From: Syntrophus sp034006265
GTDB taxonomy: Bacteria > Desulfobacterota > Syntrophia > Syntrophales > Syntrophaceae
DNA length: 64,000 nucleotides
Assembly: GCA_034006265.1 (NCBI GenBank)
Contig: JAVETB010000001.1
Location: 1 to 64,000 of the forward strand
Direction: 5' to 3'
Part shown: positions 25,929-37,909 of the stretch, piece after piece
Layout of the letters: every line of letters begins with the position of its first letter
Numbering within the stretch: position 1 is the first letter of the stretch
Translations under genes and position numbers: made by a program
Notes under the pieces: generated by a model
Database searches by the model: none
What the model saw: only the letters and a program-made list of their open reading frames with translations
What the model was told of the DNA's origin: nothing

Positions 25929-26297
25929 TCAGAGCACTTCCGGCGCCAGCGATATAATCTTCATAAACTGCCTTGCCCTCAGTTCCCTTGCTACCGGGCC
26001 GAATATTCTAGTTCCGATGGGCTCCATCTGATTACTGATCAGGACGGCAGAATTGTCATCGAACTTCAAATAAGATCCATCCGGACGCCTGACCTCTTTT
26101 GCCGTTCGAACGATGACGGCCTTCATGACATCGCCTTTTTTGACCTTCGAATTCGGCATGGCTTCCTTTACAGCTACAACGATAACATCACCCACACCGG
26201 CATACCTTCGTTTTGAGCCCCCCAGCACTTTAATGCAGGCGACTTTCTTAGCACCGGAATTATCGGCCACATTAAGCACCGTTTGCATCTGAATCAT
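25929..26297 (-). CDS. rplN: 50S ribosomal protein L14
   Basis: L14 (122 residues), at the subunit interface: MIQMQTVLNVADNSGAKKVA, IVVAVKEAMPNSKVKKGDV and FGPVARELRARQFMKIISLA. Spacing to rpsQ is 33 nt and to rplX 69 nt. Confidence 0.98.
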   Translation of the reverse strand: MIQMQTVLNVADNSGAKKVACIKVLGGSKRRYAGVGDVIVVAVKEAMPNSKVKKGDVMKAVIVRTAKEVRRPDGSYLKFDDNSAVLISNQMEPIGTRIFGPVARELRARQFMKIISLAPEVL

Positions 26298-26330
26298 AAC
26301 GCGACTCCATCACTCTTCCGTATTTTCAAT

Positions 26331-26588
26331 CTACTTCGCCTTTTCGACGATATTGAGCATTCTCCATCTCTTCAATCTGCTGAGCGGGCGCGACTCCATA
26401 ATGATCACGGTATCCCCCACCTGACATTCATTTCCTTCATCATGAGCTAGGTATTTAGTATGCTTTTTTGTATATTTATGAAAAACCGCATGCTTCACAA
26501 GGCGCTCGGCTCGAATGACGATGGTTTTGTCCATCTTGCTGCTGACGACAACCCCTTTGATTGTTCTGTTCTTACCCCGTTCTTTCAA
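26331..26588 (-). CDS. rpsQ: 30S ribosomal protein S17
   Basis: S17 (85 residues), an OB-fold protein that binds 16S rRNA: GVVVSSKMDKTIVIRAERLV and VIIMESRPLSRLKRWRMLNI. It overlaps the rpmC stop by 4 nt. Confidence 0.98.
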   Translation of the reverse strand: MKERGKNRTIKGVVVSSKMDKTIVIRAERLVKHAVFHKYTKKHTKYLAHDEGNECQVGDTVIIMESRPLSRLKRWRMLNIVEKAK

Positions 26589-26782
26589 TGCTCCTTAACC
26601 CCCTTTTCCCGCAATATCGTTTTTGCCCGGGCGATATCCTTCTTGATCTTTCCGAATGCAGCCGTGGATTCCAGTTGTCCTGAAGCACTGCGCATTCTCA
26701 GGTTAAAAAGCTCCTCAACCAGCTCGATCTTCTTCTGCCTTATTTCATCAAGGCTTTTTTCTCTCAATTCCTTAGCCTTCAT
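26585..26782 (-). CDS. rpmC: 50S ribosomal protein L29
   Basis: L29 (65 residues), a helical hairpin near the tunnel exit that docks trigger factor and SRP: LREKSLDEIRQKKIELVEEL, LFNLRMRSASGQLE and KKDIARAKTILRE. It overlaps rplP by 11 nt and rpsQ by 4 nt. Confidence 0.97.
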   Translation of the reverse strand: MKAKELREKSLDEIRQKKIELVEELFNLRMRSASGQLESTAAFGKIKKDIARAKTILREKGVKEH

Positions 26783-27194
26783 CTGACAACTCCCTAGAAA
26801 GAAACCTCGTTCCTATTGGAAGTTTATGTGATGCAAGCCGGAAAGCTTCCCTTGCCACATCCTTTGAAACTCCCTGCATCTCATAGAGCACCGTTCCCGG
26901 TTTGACGACCGCCACCCATTCCTCCGGCGCCCCCTTTCCTTTTCCCATCCTCGTTTCGGCTGGTTTCTTCGTTATCGATTTATGAGGAAATATTCGTATC
27001 CATATCTTTCCGCCTCTGCGGACATGACGCGTGATGGCAATTCTGGCCGCTTCAATCTGTCTGGCCGTAATCCAGCCGCATTCCTCGGCTTGAAGTCCGT
27101 ATTCACCAAAGGATACTTTGCTGCCACGTGTTGCAGTTCCTGTTCTGCGTCCTCTCTGCAGCTTTCGATATTTGACTCTTTTTGGCATTAACAT
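26772..27194 (-). CDS. rplP: 50S ribosomal protein L16
   Basis: L16 (140 residues), which touches A-site tRNA: MLMPKRVKYRKLQRGRRTG, FGEYGLQAEECGWITARQIE and GKGAPEEWVAVVKPG. The first ATG is chosen because the family starts ML(x)PKR. It overlaps rpmC by 11 nt. Confidence 0.98.
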   Translation of the reverse strand: MLMPKRVKYRKLQRGRRTGTATRGSKVSFGEYGLQAEECGWITARQIEAARIAITRHVRRGGKIWIRIFPHKSITKKPAETRMGKGKGAPEEWVAVVKPGTVLYEMQGVSKDVAREAFRLASHKLPIGTRFLSRELSDEG

Positions 27195-27249
27195 GGAACT
27201 TATCCCTCTGTTCTTTTCTGCATGGTTTTATGTTAGAACCTTGCGGATC

Positions 27250-27900
27250 CTATGGCCTTTCCAGTTCCTTCTTCCCCGGCAGGACCTCCCCGTGAAAAAT
27301 CAGGACCTTGACACCGATCCGCCCGTAGGCTGTCTTTGCTTCCGTAAAGCCGCTGTCGATATCCGCCCTCAGTGTATGCAACGGGACTCTTCCTTCGCGG
27401 TACCATTCGGTCCGTGACATCTCAGCCCCTCCCAATCTTCCCGAACAACTGACCCGGATCCCCTTCGCACCGAATTTCACCGCGGTGAGGACGCACTTTT
27501 TCATGGCCCGCCGAAAGGCGACTCTTCTCTCCAACTGCATTGCGATATTTTCGGCAACAAGCTGCGCATCAATTTCGGGTTTCCGTACTTCCAGAATATT
27601 GATGATGATCTCGCTCGTCGATACTTTCTCAAGGTCTTTTTTCAGCTTTTCAATCTCGGCACCCTTTTTCCCGATGATGATCCCGGGACGCGCCGCATAT
27701 ATATTTACTTTGGCCTTGTTGACCGCTCTTTCGATGTCAATATGGGAAACACCCGCGTGATACAGCTTCTTCTTGAGATAGCTGCGGATTTCCAGATCCT
27801 CATGAAGCATCTCCCGATAATTTTTATCGGCATACCACCTGGAATTCCAGTTCTTGTTGATTCCCAGCCTCAGACCGATAGGATTAACCTTCTGCCCCAA
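27250..27900 (-). CDS. rpsC: 30S ribosomal protein S3, TTG start
   Basis: S3 (216 residues), with a KH domain (ARPGIIIGKKGAEIEKLKKD) at the mRNA entry site. The family begins MGQKVNPIGLRLG; here the matching codon is TTG at 27900 with a perfect GGGAGG 7 nt upstream. A GTG five codons earlier overlaps that ribosome site and is unlikely. It lies 18 nt after rplV. Confidence 0.96.
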   Translation of the reverse strand: MGQKVNPIGLRLGINKNWNSRWYADKNYREMLHEDLEIRSYLKKKLYHAGVSHIDIERAVNKAKVNIYAARPGIIIGKKGAEIEKLKKDLEKVSTSEIIINILEVRKPEIDAQLVAENIAMQLERRVAFRRAMKKCVLTAVKFGAKGIRVSCSGRLGGAEMSRTEWYREGRVPLHTLRADIDSGFTEAKTAYGRIGVKVLIFHGEVLPGKKELERP

Positions 27901-27918
27901 TCTAACACCTCCCACTCG

Positions 27919-28251
27919 TTACTTTTCGTCAAGTATAACGGTAATGTGACTCATCCTTTTTTTGATTGATGCAGCTCGGCCTTGGGCCCTGGCGCGCCAT
28001 CTCTTCAATGATGGTCCCTGATCGACGAGCACTTCCTTCACGAATAGAATTTTCTCGTCTATATTCGGATTCTGCGTAGCATTCGCAACGGCCGATTTTA
28101 GAACCTTCCCCACAATTTCACCGGACCGCTTTTGAGAATAGGTCAGGATCTCTCTCGCATCTTCCACCCTTTTGCCGCGGATCAGATCCACAACCAGCCT
28201 CGCCTTCTGGGGTGATATTCTTATGTATTTTGCTACTGCTCTCGCTTCCAT
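27919..28251 (-). CDS. rplV: 50S ribosomal protein L22
   Basis: L22 (110 residues), whose loop lines the exit tunnel: AVAKYIRISPQKARLVVDLI, GKVLKSAVANATQN and the loop RWRARAQGRAASIKKR. The loop residues where macrolide resistance arises look wild type. Confidence 0.98.
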   Translation of the reverse strand: MEARAVAKYIRISPQKARLVVDLIRGKRVEDAREILTYSQKRSGEIVGKVLKSAVANATQNPNIDEKILFVKEVLVDQGPSLKRWRARAQGRAASIKKRMSHITVILDEK

Positions 28252-28305
28252 ATTTTTCGTCTCTACGATCTTGTCTATGTCGGTACTGTCAAAATAACCA
28301 ATTTC

Positions 28306-28587
28306 CTATTTCCGCACTTTCGATTTTCTGTCACCTGCGTGACTGAAGAATATCCTCGTGGGTGCAAACTCACCCAGCTTATGGCCAACCATGTTTTCTG
28401 TCACGAAAACCGGTATAAATTTCTTTCCGTTGTGCACCGCAAAGGTAATTCCTATCACATCAGGGGTTATTGTCGACCGGCGCGACCAGGTTTTAATGAC
28501 ATTTTTATTCCCTGAAGCAACAGCCTTACTGACCTTATCAAGAAGCTTTTCATCAACAAACGGACCTTTTTTGATTGATCGTGCCAC
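28306..28587 (-). CDS. rpsS: 30S ribosomal protein S19
   Basis: S19 (93 residues) of the head: MARSIKKGPFVDEKLLDKV, WSRRSTITPDVIGITFAVHN and HKLGEFAPTRIFFSHAGDRK. It begins 3 nt before the end of the gap to rplB, so the two are closely coupled. Confidence 0.98.
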   Translation of the reverse strand: MARSIKKGPFVDEKLLDKVSKAVASGNKNVIKTWSRRSTITPDVIGITFAVHNGKKFIPVFVTENMVGHKLGEFAPTRIFFSHAGDRKSKVRK

Positions 28588-28590
28588 TGC

Positions 28591-29412
28591 CTATCCCCTT
28601 CTCTTTACGATGTATTTATCGGTATCCTTATTGGTTCGCGTTTTGTGCCCCTTTGTTGGTATGCCCCAGGGAGTGCACGGATGCCTTCCCCCGGAAGACC
28701 TTCCTTCACCGCCACCCATCGGATGATCAACCGGATTCATGACAACACCCCGGACCTTGGGTCTCTTGCCACTCCATCTTGTCCGCCCCGCTTTTCCGAT
28801 GCTGATATTTTCATGATCGTTGTTTCCAACCTGACCAATCGTCGCGCGACAATCGATGAAGATTTTTCTCACTTCGCCAGAGGGCAGCCTTACCTGAGCG
28901 TAATTTCCCTCTTTCGCCATTAACTGCCCATACGTTCCGGCGCTTCTTATGAGCTGACCGCCTTTCCCCACCTTCAGCTCAATGTTGTGGATGAGCGATC
29001 CAAGGGGAATGTTTCTCAAGGGCAGAGCATTCCCTGCTTTTATATCCACCTTCTCGCCGCTTAAAACCTTCTCTCCAAGTTCGACTTTTGCCGGGGCGAG
29101 AATATAGCGCTTTTCTCCATCTTCGTAGTTGACCAAGGCGATCCTGGCGGACCTGTTCGGATCATACTCTATCGACGCGATTCTGCCGGGTACATCCAGC
29201 TTTTCCCGTTTGAAATCGATGAATCGATAACGCCGCTTGTGCCCGCCCCCAACGTGTCTGCTCGTTATTCGTCCAAAATTATTTCGACCGCCTGTTTTTT
29301 TAATTGTTTTCAGAAGACTTTTTTGCGGTGAATCCGATGTAATCTCTTCAAACGTCGAGCAGGTCTGATATCTTCTCCCTGGTGAGGTTGGTTTATATTT
29401 TCTGATCGCCAT
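28591..29412 (-). CDS. rplB: 50S ribosomal protein L2
   Basis: L2 (273 residues), needed for subunit joining and the peptidyl transferase centre. MAIRKYKPTSPGRRYQ opens it; the C-terminal GVVMNPVDHPMGGGEGRSSG holds the conserved histidine near the catalytic centre. Gaps are 3 nt to rpsS and 17 nt to rplW. Confidence 0.99.
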   Translation of the reverse strand: MAIRKYKPTSPGRRYQTCSTFEEITSDSPQKSLLKTIKKTGGRNNFGRITSRHVGGGHKRRYRFIDFKREKLDVPGRIASIEYDPNRSARIALVNYEDGEKRYILAPAKVELGEKVLSGEKVDIKAGNALPLRNIPLGSLIHNIELKVGKGGQLIRSAGTYGQLMAKEGNYAQVRLPSGEVRKIFIDCRATIGQVGNNDHENISIGKAGRTRWSGKRPKVRGVVMNPVDHPMGGGEGRSSGGRHPCTPWGIPTKGHKTRTNKDTDKYIVKRRG

Positions 29413-29429
29413 CCGTCTCTATCCCTTCT

Positions 29430-29717
29430 CTATACACCGTATATGTCAATCGAATTTCCCGGGGCAAGCGTTACGACCGCCTTTTTCCAGTCTTTCCTCT
29501 TCCCCATTGTCCGGCCCATTCTCTTCTTCTTGCCCTTAACATTTATGACATGCACGTCATCAACGACCACCTTCAGAAGTTTCTCCGCGGCCCTGCGAAT
29601 CTCTATCTTGTTCGCCCTGGGATCCACTTCAAAGAAATACTTATTTTTTTCTTCCTTTTCGATGGTGCTTTTTTCAGTGACCAACATTCTTTTAATGATC
29701 GAATGGATTTCCATCAT
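29430..29717 (-). CDS. rplW: 50S ribosomal protein L23
   Basis: L23 (95 residues), a tunnel-exit docking site for trigger factor and SRP: IIKRMLVTEKSTIEKE, FEVDPRANKIEIRRAAEKLL and GRTMGKRKDWKKAVVTL. It overlaps rplD by 4 nt (ATGA). Confidence 0.98.
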   Translation of the reverse strand: MMEIHSIIKRMLVTEKSTIEKEEKNKYFFEVDPRANKIEIRRAAEKLLKVVVDDVHVINVKGKKKRMGRTMGKRKDWKKAVVTLAPGNSIDIYGV

Positions 29718-30343
29718 GACAGCAGCGCCCCTTCCAATTTCTTGACTGCCGGCTCCAGAATGACAAGGTGCTCATGATTCAGGACATCATAAACATTGAT
29801 GCCTTCCGCCCTTATCATCTTGATCCCTTCTATATTTCTGGAAGATTTTTCCAGGAACTCATTGCGCTCGCCCGTTACAAACAAGGCTTTCCTCAATCCA
29901 AACCGATCGACAACTTCCTGAAACTTCTTGGTCTTTATCTCTTCCAGCGGAAACTCCTTCAGGACGACCAGCTTCTGCCCCTGATACTTCATGGTCAGTA
30001 CGGACCGCAACGCACTCTTTCTCACCTTCTTGGCGACTTTATGCTTGTATTCTCTCGGCAATGGCCCGAAGACGATTCCTCCGCCCCGCCAGATGGGCGA
30101 CCGGCTTGTTCCCGCGCGCGCCCGCCCGGTGCCTTTTTGCCGCCAGGGCTTCTTACCGCCGCCACTCACATCACTCCTACCTTTGGTCGCTGCCGTACCC
30201 AAGCGCCGTGACGCCATCTGCATTCTCACCACGTCATAAATCACCGCATCATTAACTTCAGCACCAAACACGGCATCATTAAGCTCGATCTCAGACACTT
30301 TATTTTTACTTATGTCAAATACCTCAGCAACCAACATCTTCAA
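29714..30343 (-). CDS. rplD: 50S ribosomal protein L4
   Basis: L4 (209 residues), a tunnel protein that in E. coli also represses the S10 operon. The tunnel loop KPWRQKGTGRARAGTSRSPI and the conserved start of the globular part (GPLPREYKHKVAKKVRKSAL) are present. It overlaps rplW by 4 nt. Confidence 0.98.
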   Translation of the reverse strand: MKMLVAEVFDISKNKVSEIELNDAVFGAEVNDAVIYDVVRMQMASRRLGTAATKGRSDVSGGGKKPWRQKGTGRARAGTSRSPIWRGGGIVFGPLPREYKHKVAKKVRKSALRSVLTMKYQGQKLVVLKEFPLEEIKTKKFQEVVDRFGLRKALFVTGERNEFLEKSSRNIEGIKMIRAEGINVYDVLNHEHLVILEPAVKKLEGALLS

Positions 30344-30364
30344 TTCCCCTCAAATAGCAAACAT

Positions 30365-30994
30365 TCACGCCTTTGCAGACTGTTTTATAAATAGATAGCC
30401 GTTACGCGCACCGGGCACGGCTCCTTTGATCATCATCAGGTTCTTTTCAGAGCGGATGCTCCAGACCAAAAGATTCTTCACCGTTTTCTGCTTGTTGCCC
30501 ATTTGCCCGGGCAGCTTTTTACCTTTAAAAACCCGCGACGGGTAGGCGCTGGCGCCTATGGATCCAGGCGCCCGATGAAACATCGACCCATGCGTCGCCC
30601 TTCCTCCACCAAAACCGTGGCGTTTGATGACCCCGGCGAACCCTTTTCCCTTGGTTGTTCCCGTTATATCCACACTCTCGCCGACATTGAACGCATCCAC
30701 CGTAATTTCCTGACCCAATTCATAGTCATCAATCGAGCCTGAACGCATTTCCTTTAAGACGCGGAAATATCCCTTATTCGCCTTGTCGAAATGACCCTGC
30801 AACGGTTTCGTCACCTTGTTTTGCTTCATTCTGCCATAACCAAGTTGAACCGCATCATACCCGTCTGTATCGACCGTTTTTTTCTGAATAACCACCGATG
30901 GTTCAACTTCAACGACCGTCACCGGAACGGCAGCCCCATCCTCGGCAAATACCTGCATCATCCCGATTTTTCTGCCAATGATCATCTTTTTCAT
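30365..30994 (-). CDS. rplC: 50S ribosomal protein L3
   Basis: L3 (209 residues): MIIGRKIGMMQVFAEDGAAV, the family signature FAGVIKRHGFGGGRATHGS and GSIGASAYPSRVFKGKKLPG. I start at ATG 30994 (MKKMIIG) and not at the GTG three codons upstream, since MKKMIIG(R/K)KIGM is the usual opening. A 104-nt gap separates it from rpsJ. Confidence 0.97.
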   Translation of the reverse strand: MKKMIIGRKIGMMQVFAEDGAAVPVTVVEVEPSVVIQKKTVDTDGYDAVQLGYGRMKQNKVTKPLQGHFDKANKGYFRVLKEMRSGSIDDYELGQEITVDAFNVGESVDITGTTKGKGFAGVIKRHGFGGGRATHGSMFHRAPGSIGASAYPSRVFKGKKLPGQMGNKQKTVKNLLVWSIRSEKNLMMIKGAVPGARNGYLFIKQSAKA

Positions 30995-31098
30995 CAGATC
31001 CACTTTATCATCTACGTGTAATTTTTAAACGTTTATTGCCTGAATACCAACGATACCGCCTGTACGGAGAAACAACGCGCCCGCTGCCTGCCTGGAAT

Positions 31099-31407
31099 CT
31101 AAGCCTTTATTTCCACATCTACGCCGGCCGACAAGTCAAGCTTCATCAAGGCATCCACCGTTGATTGTGTTGGCTCTATGATGTCGATCAATCGTTTGTG
31201 CGTTCTTATCTCAAACTGCTCTCTTGATTTCTTGTCGACATGCGGGGAACGATTCACACAGTACTTGTTGATCTCCGTCGGTAGCGGCACAGGACCCGCT
31301 ACTCGGGCGCCTGTCCGCCTCGCTGTCTCCACAATCTCCTCTACCGAACGATCAAGTAATTTATAATCGTACGCTCTTAGACGAATCCTAATTTTCTGCT
31401 CTTTCAT
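31099..31407 (-). CDS. rpsJ: 30S ribosomal protein S10 / NusE
   Basis: S10 (102 residues), also the NusE partner of NusB and NusG in antitermination. IRIRLRAYDYKLLDRSVEEI, GPVPLPTEINKYCVNRSPHV and EQFEIRTHKRLIDIIEPT are canonical. It follows tuf by 44 nt, the usual start of the S10 operon. Confidence 0.98.
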   Translation of the reverse strand: MKEQKIRIRLRAYDYKLLDRSVEEIVETARRTGARVAGPVPLPTEINKYCVNRSPHVDKKSREQFEIRTHKRLIDIIEPTQSTVDALMKLDLSAGVDVEIKA

Positions 31408-31451
31408 GTCCTCGTTCGACCCAATATCCCATCACGTATTCAATCAGTTGC

Positions 31452-32645
31452 TTATTCAATGACCTTACTGACGACACCGGCGCCAACCGTTCGTCCACCC
31501 TCCCGGATGGCAAACCGCAGCTGCTCTTCCATGGCAATAGGCGTGATCAGGGTCACTTCCATCTCCACATTGTCGCCAGGCATAACCATCTCAACACCCT
31601 CAGGGAGCTTCGCCACACCGGTCACATCGGTCGTCCTGAAATAGAACTGCGGACGATAGCCGGTGAAGAAGGGGGTATGCCGACCGCCTTCCTCCTTGGT
31701 CAGAACGTACACCTGAGCCATGAACTTCGTGTGAGGGGTGATGGAACCCGGTTTGGCAACAACCTGCCCTCTCTCAACATCCTCCCGCTTGATGCCGCGC
31801 AGCAGCAAGCCGACGTCGTCACCGGCTCTGCCCTCATCCAGGGTCTTGCGGAACATCTCCACGCCTGTGCATACGGTCTTCTGTGTCGCACGGATCCCGA
31901 CAATTTCAACTTCCTCACCGGTTTTGATGATCCCCCGGTCCACTCTTCCCGTAACAACGGTTCCACGACCGGAAATGGTAAAGACATCCCCGACAGGCAT
32001 GAGAAACGGCTTATCGAGGGCGCGTTCCGGCTCAGGGATATAAGAATCAACGGCTTCCATCAGTTCATAGATGGATTTCACGTCGGGATCTTCCGCACTT
32101 TCACTTTCCAGGGCTTTCAGAGCCGACCCTCGGATAATGGGAATGTCATCTCCGGGAAATTCATATTCGTTCAGCAGTTCCCTCAACTCCAGTTCAACCA
32201 GATCAAGAAGCTCCGGGTCATCGACGAGGTCTACCTTGTTCATGTAAACCACGACGTAGGGAACCTGCACCTGCCTTGCAAGAAGGATATGCTCACGGGT
32301 CTGCGGCATGGGGCCGTCTGAAGCGGCAACCACGAGAATCGTCCCGTCCATGTGAGCCGCACCGGAAATCATATTCTTGATGTAATCGGCGTGCCCCGGA
32401 CAGTCCACATGGGCGTAGTGGCGTTTATCCGTCTCATATTCCACATGGGAGATGTTGATCGTAACGCCTCTTTCTTTTTCTTCCGGCGCATTGTCGATGG
32501 AATCAAAGGCCCGGAATTCGGCTAAGCCTTTTTTTGCAAGCCACTTTGTGATCGCTGCCGTCAAAGTGGTTTTTCCGTGATCGACATGTCCAATGGTTCC
32601 AATATTCAAGTGCGGCTTTGTCCTTTCAAATTTCTTCTTAGCCAT
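31452..32645 (-). CDS. tuf: Elongation factor Tu
   Basis: EF-Tu (397 residues), the GTPase that delivers aminoacyl-tRNA. G1 is GHVDHGKT (19-26), G3 is DCPGHADY, G4 is NKVD and G5 is SALKA-like (GSALKAL). Domains 2 and 3 are complete up to VGAGVVSKVIE. It has a strong ribosome site (AAGGAGGTCGGAGG). It follows rpsG directly, with no fusA between, and it is the only tuf in the window: the second copy often found after the Thr-Tyr-Gly-Thr tRNAs is absent there. Confidence 0.99.
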   Translation of the reverse strand: MAKKKFERTKPHLNIGTIGHVDHGKTTLTAAITKWLAKKGLAEFRAFDSIDNAPEEKERGVTINISHVEYETDKRHYAHVDCPGHADYIKNMISGAAHMDGTILVVAASDGPMPQTREHILLARQVQVPYVVVYMNKVDLVDDPELLDLVELELRELLNEYEFPGDDIPIIRGSALKALESESAEDPDVKSIYELMEAVDSYIPEPERALDKPFLMPVGDVFTISGRGTVVTGRVDRGIIKTGEEVEIVGIRATQKTVCTGVEMFRKTLDEGRAGDDVGLLLRGIKREDVERGQVVAKPGSITPHTKFMAQVYVLTKEEGGRHTPFFTGYRPQFYFRTTDVTGVAKLPEGVEMVMPGDNVEMEVTLITPIAMEEQLRFAIREGGRTVGAGVVSKVIE

Positions 32646-32787
32646 CCTCCGACCTCCTTAATCTTTATAATTCTCTTGAATAAGTATCATCCTTGATCCT
32701 TCGGGTCCCGCCTGCTGCGAAACCCGAAGATTTTTTCCGATTCCTGCATCAACGAAAGGCTGATCGACATCAGCCTTCTGCAAATAT
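32646..32787 (-). other. rpsG-tuf spacer where fusA is usually found, with two hairpins
   Basis: This 142-nt spacer stands where fusA normally lies. It holds two inverted repeats: AAGGCTGA/TCAGCCTT (32756-32763, 32770-32777) and CTTCGGGT/ACCCGAAG (32699-32706, 32722-32729). Neither is followed by a U-run in the direction of transcription. No trace of an EF-G reading frame is seen in any frame. Confidence 0.6.
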
Positions 32788-33258
32788 CTAGAAGCGGTAG
32801 TGGGCAAAAGCCTTATTCGCTTCTGCCATTTTATGCACGCTTTCTCTCTTCTTGATCGAGCCGCCCCGGTAATTGGCTGCATCCATAAATTCACCGGCCA
32901 GCTTTTCCCTCATCGTTTTCTCAGATCTAGTGGTCGCATTGGAGATGATCCAGCGGATGGCAAGGGCAACTCTTCGTGATGACGCCACCTCAGTGGGAAC
33001 CTGATACGTCGATCCCCCCACCCGCCGTGACTTGACTTCAATGACGGGTTTCACATTGCTGACGGCCCTTTCAAACAGCTCCACGGGAGATTCCTTCGCT
33101 TTTTTCTCGATGATATCAAAAGCACCATAAAGGATGGACTCGGCAACGCTCTTCTTCCCCTTCTTCAGGAGGTTGTTGACAAACTTTGCCACGAGGACAT
33201 TCTTATATTTAGGATCCGGTAGGATCACCCTTTTCGCAATCTCTCTTCTTCTTGGCAT
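32788..33258 (-). CDS. rpsG: 30S ribosomal protein S7
   Basis: S7 (156 residues), which nucleates the 30S head: MPRRREIAKRVILPDPKYKN, KPVIEVKSRRVGGSTYQVP and the end ANKAFAHYRF. It lies 16 nt after rpsL and is followed by tuf. Confidence 0.98.
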   Translation of the reverse strand: MPRRREIAKRVILPDPKYKNVLVAKFVNNLLKKGKKSVAESILYGAFDIIEKKAKESPVELFERAVSNVKPVIEVKSRRVGGSTYQVPTEVASSRRVALAIRWIISNATTRSEKTMREKLAGEFMDAANYRGGSIKKRESVHKMAEANKAFAHYRF

Positions 33259-33274
33259 AATTCAGAACCCCGCT

Positions 33275-33646
33275 CTAACTCGGCTTTTTAGCCCCGTATT
33301 TTGATCTCCCCTGTTTTCTGTCCTGAACACCGACCGCATCAAGGGTCCCACGGACAATGTGGTATCTGACACCGGGAAGATCTTTGACACGCCCACCGCG
33401 AACCAGCACGACGGAATGCTCCTGAAGGTTATGGCCGATCCCGGGGATGTAAGACGTCACTTCATAGCCGCTGGTCAGGCGGACTCTGGCCACTTTCCTT
33501 AACGCGGAATTGGGCTTTTTGGGTGTCGACGTATATACCCGGACACACACTCCGCGCCTTTGCGGAGATCCCGCCAGAGCCGGCGTTGATGCTTTTTTTG
33601 CAGCCCGCAATCTCCCATTGCGAACCAACTGATTAATCGTAGGCAT
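33275..33646 (-). CDS. rpsL: 30S ribosomal protein S12
   Basis: S12 (123 residues) of the decoding centre: MPTINQLVRNGR, TPKKPNSALRKVARVRL with lysines at the streptomycin positions in wild-type form, and VKDLPGVRYH. Asp89 in the last motif is the residue that RimO methylthiolates; rimO is also in this window. ATG 33646 with GGGAGGAG is chosen over an upstream in-frame start. Confidence 0.98.
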   Translation of the reverse strand: MPTINQLVRNGRLRAAKKASTPALAGSPQRRGVCVRVYTSTPKKPNSALRKVARVRLTSGYEVTSYIPGIGHNLQEHSVVLVRGGRVKDLPGVRYHIVRGTLDAVGVQDRKQGRSKYGAKKPS

Positions 33647-33709
33647 TACTCCTCCCGTAAATTGTACTTCAAGCAAAAATAAATTGACTAAGAAAAGTTT
33701 GGTTAACTA

Positions 33710-37855
<4,146 letters not shown>

Positions 37856-37909
37856 AGTTTTTACTCCCGGTTATATGTAACTCGATGTCGGCGATGAAGG
37901 AGGCCTTTT

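Noticed and set aside
32699..32729. Hairpin CTTCGGGT/ACCCGAAG as a terminator before tuf
   Set aside because: The U-run is on the wrong side for - strand transcription; it would only stop + strand transcripts.
32658..32894. A 78-residue frame in the rpsG-tuf spacer that might be a fusA remnant
   Set aside because: It contains no EF-G motif and mostly overlaps rpsG in another frame.
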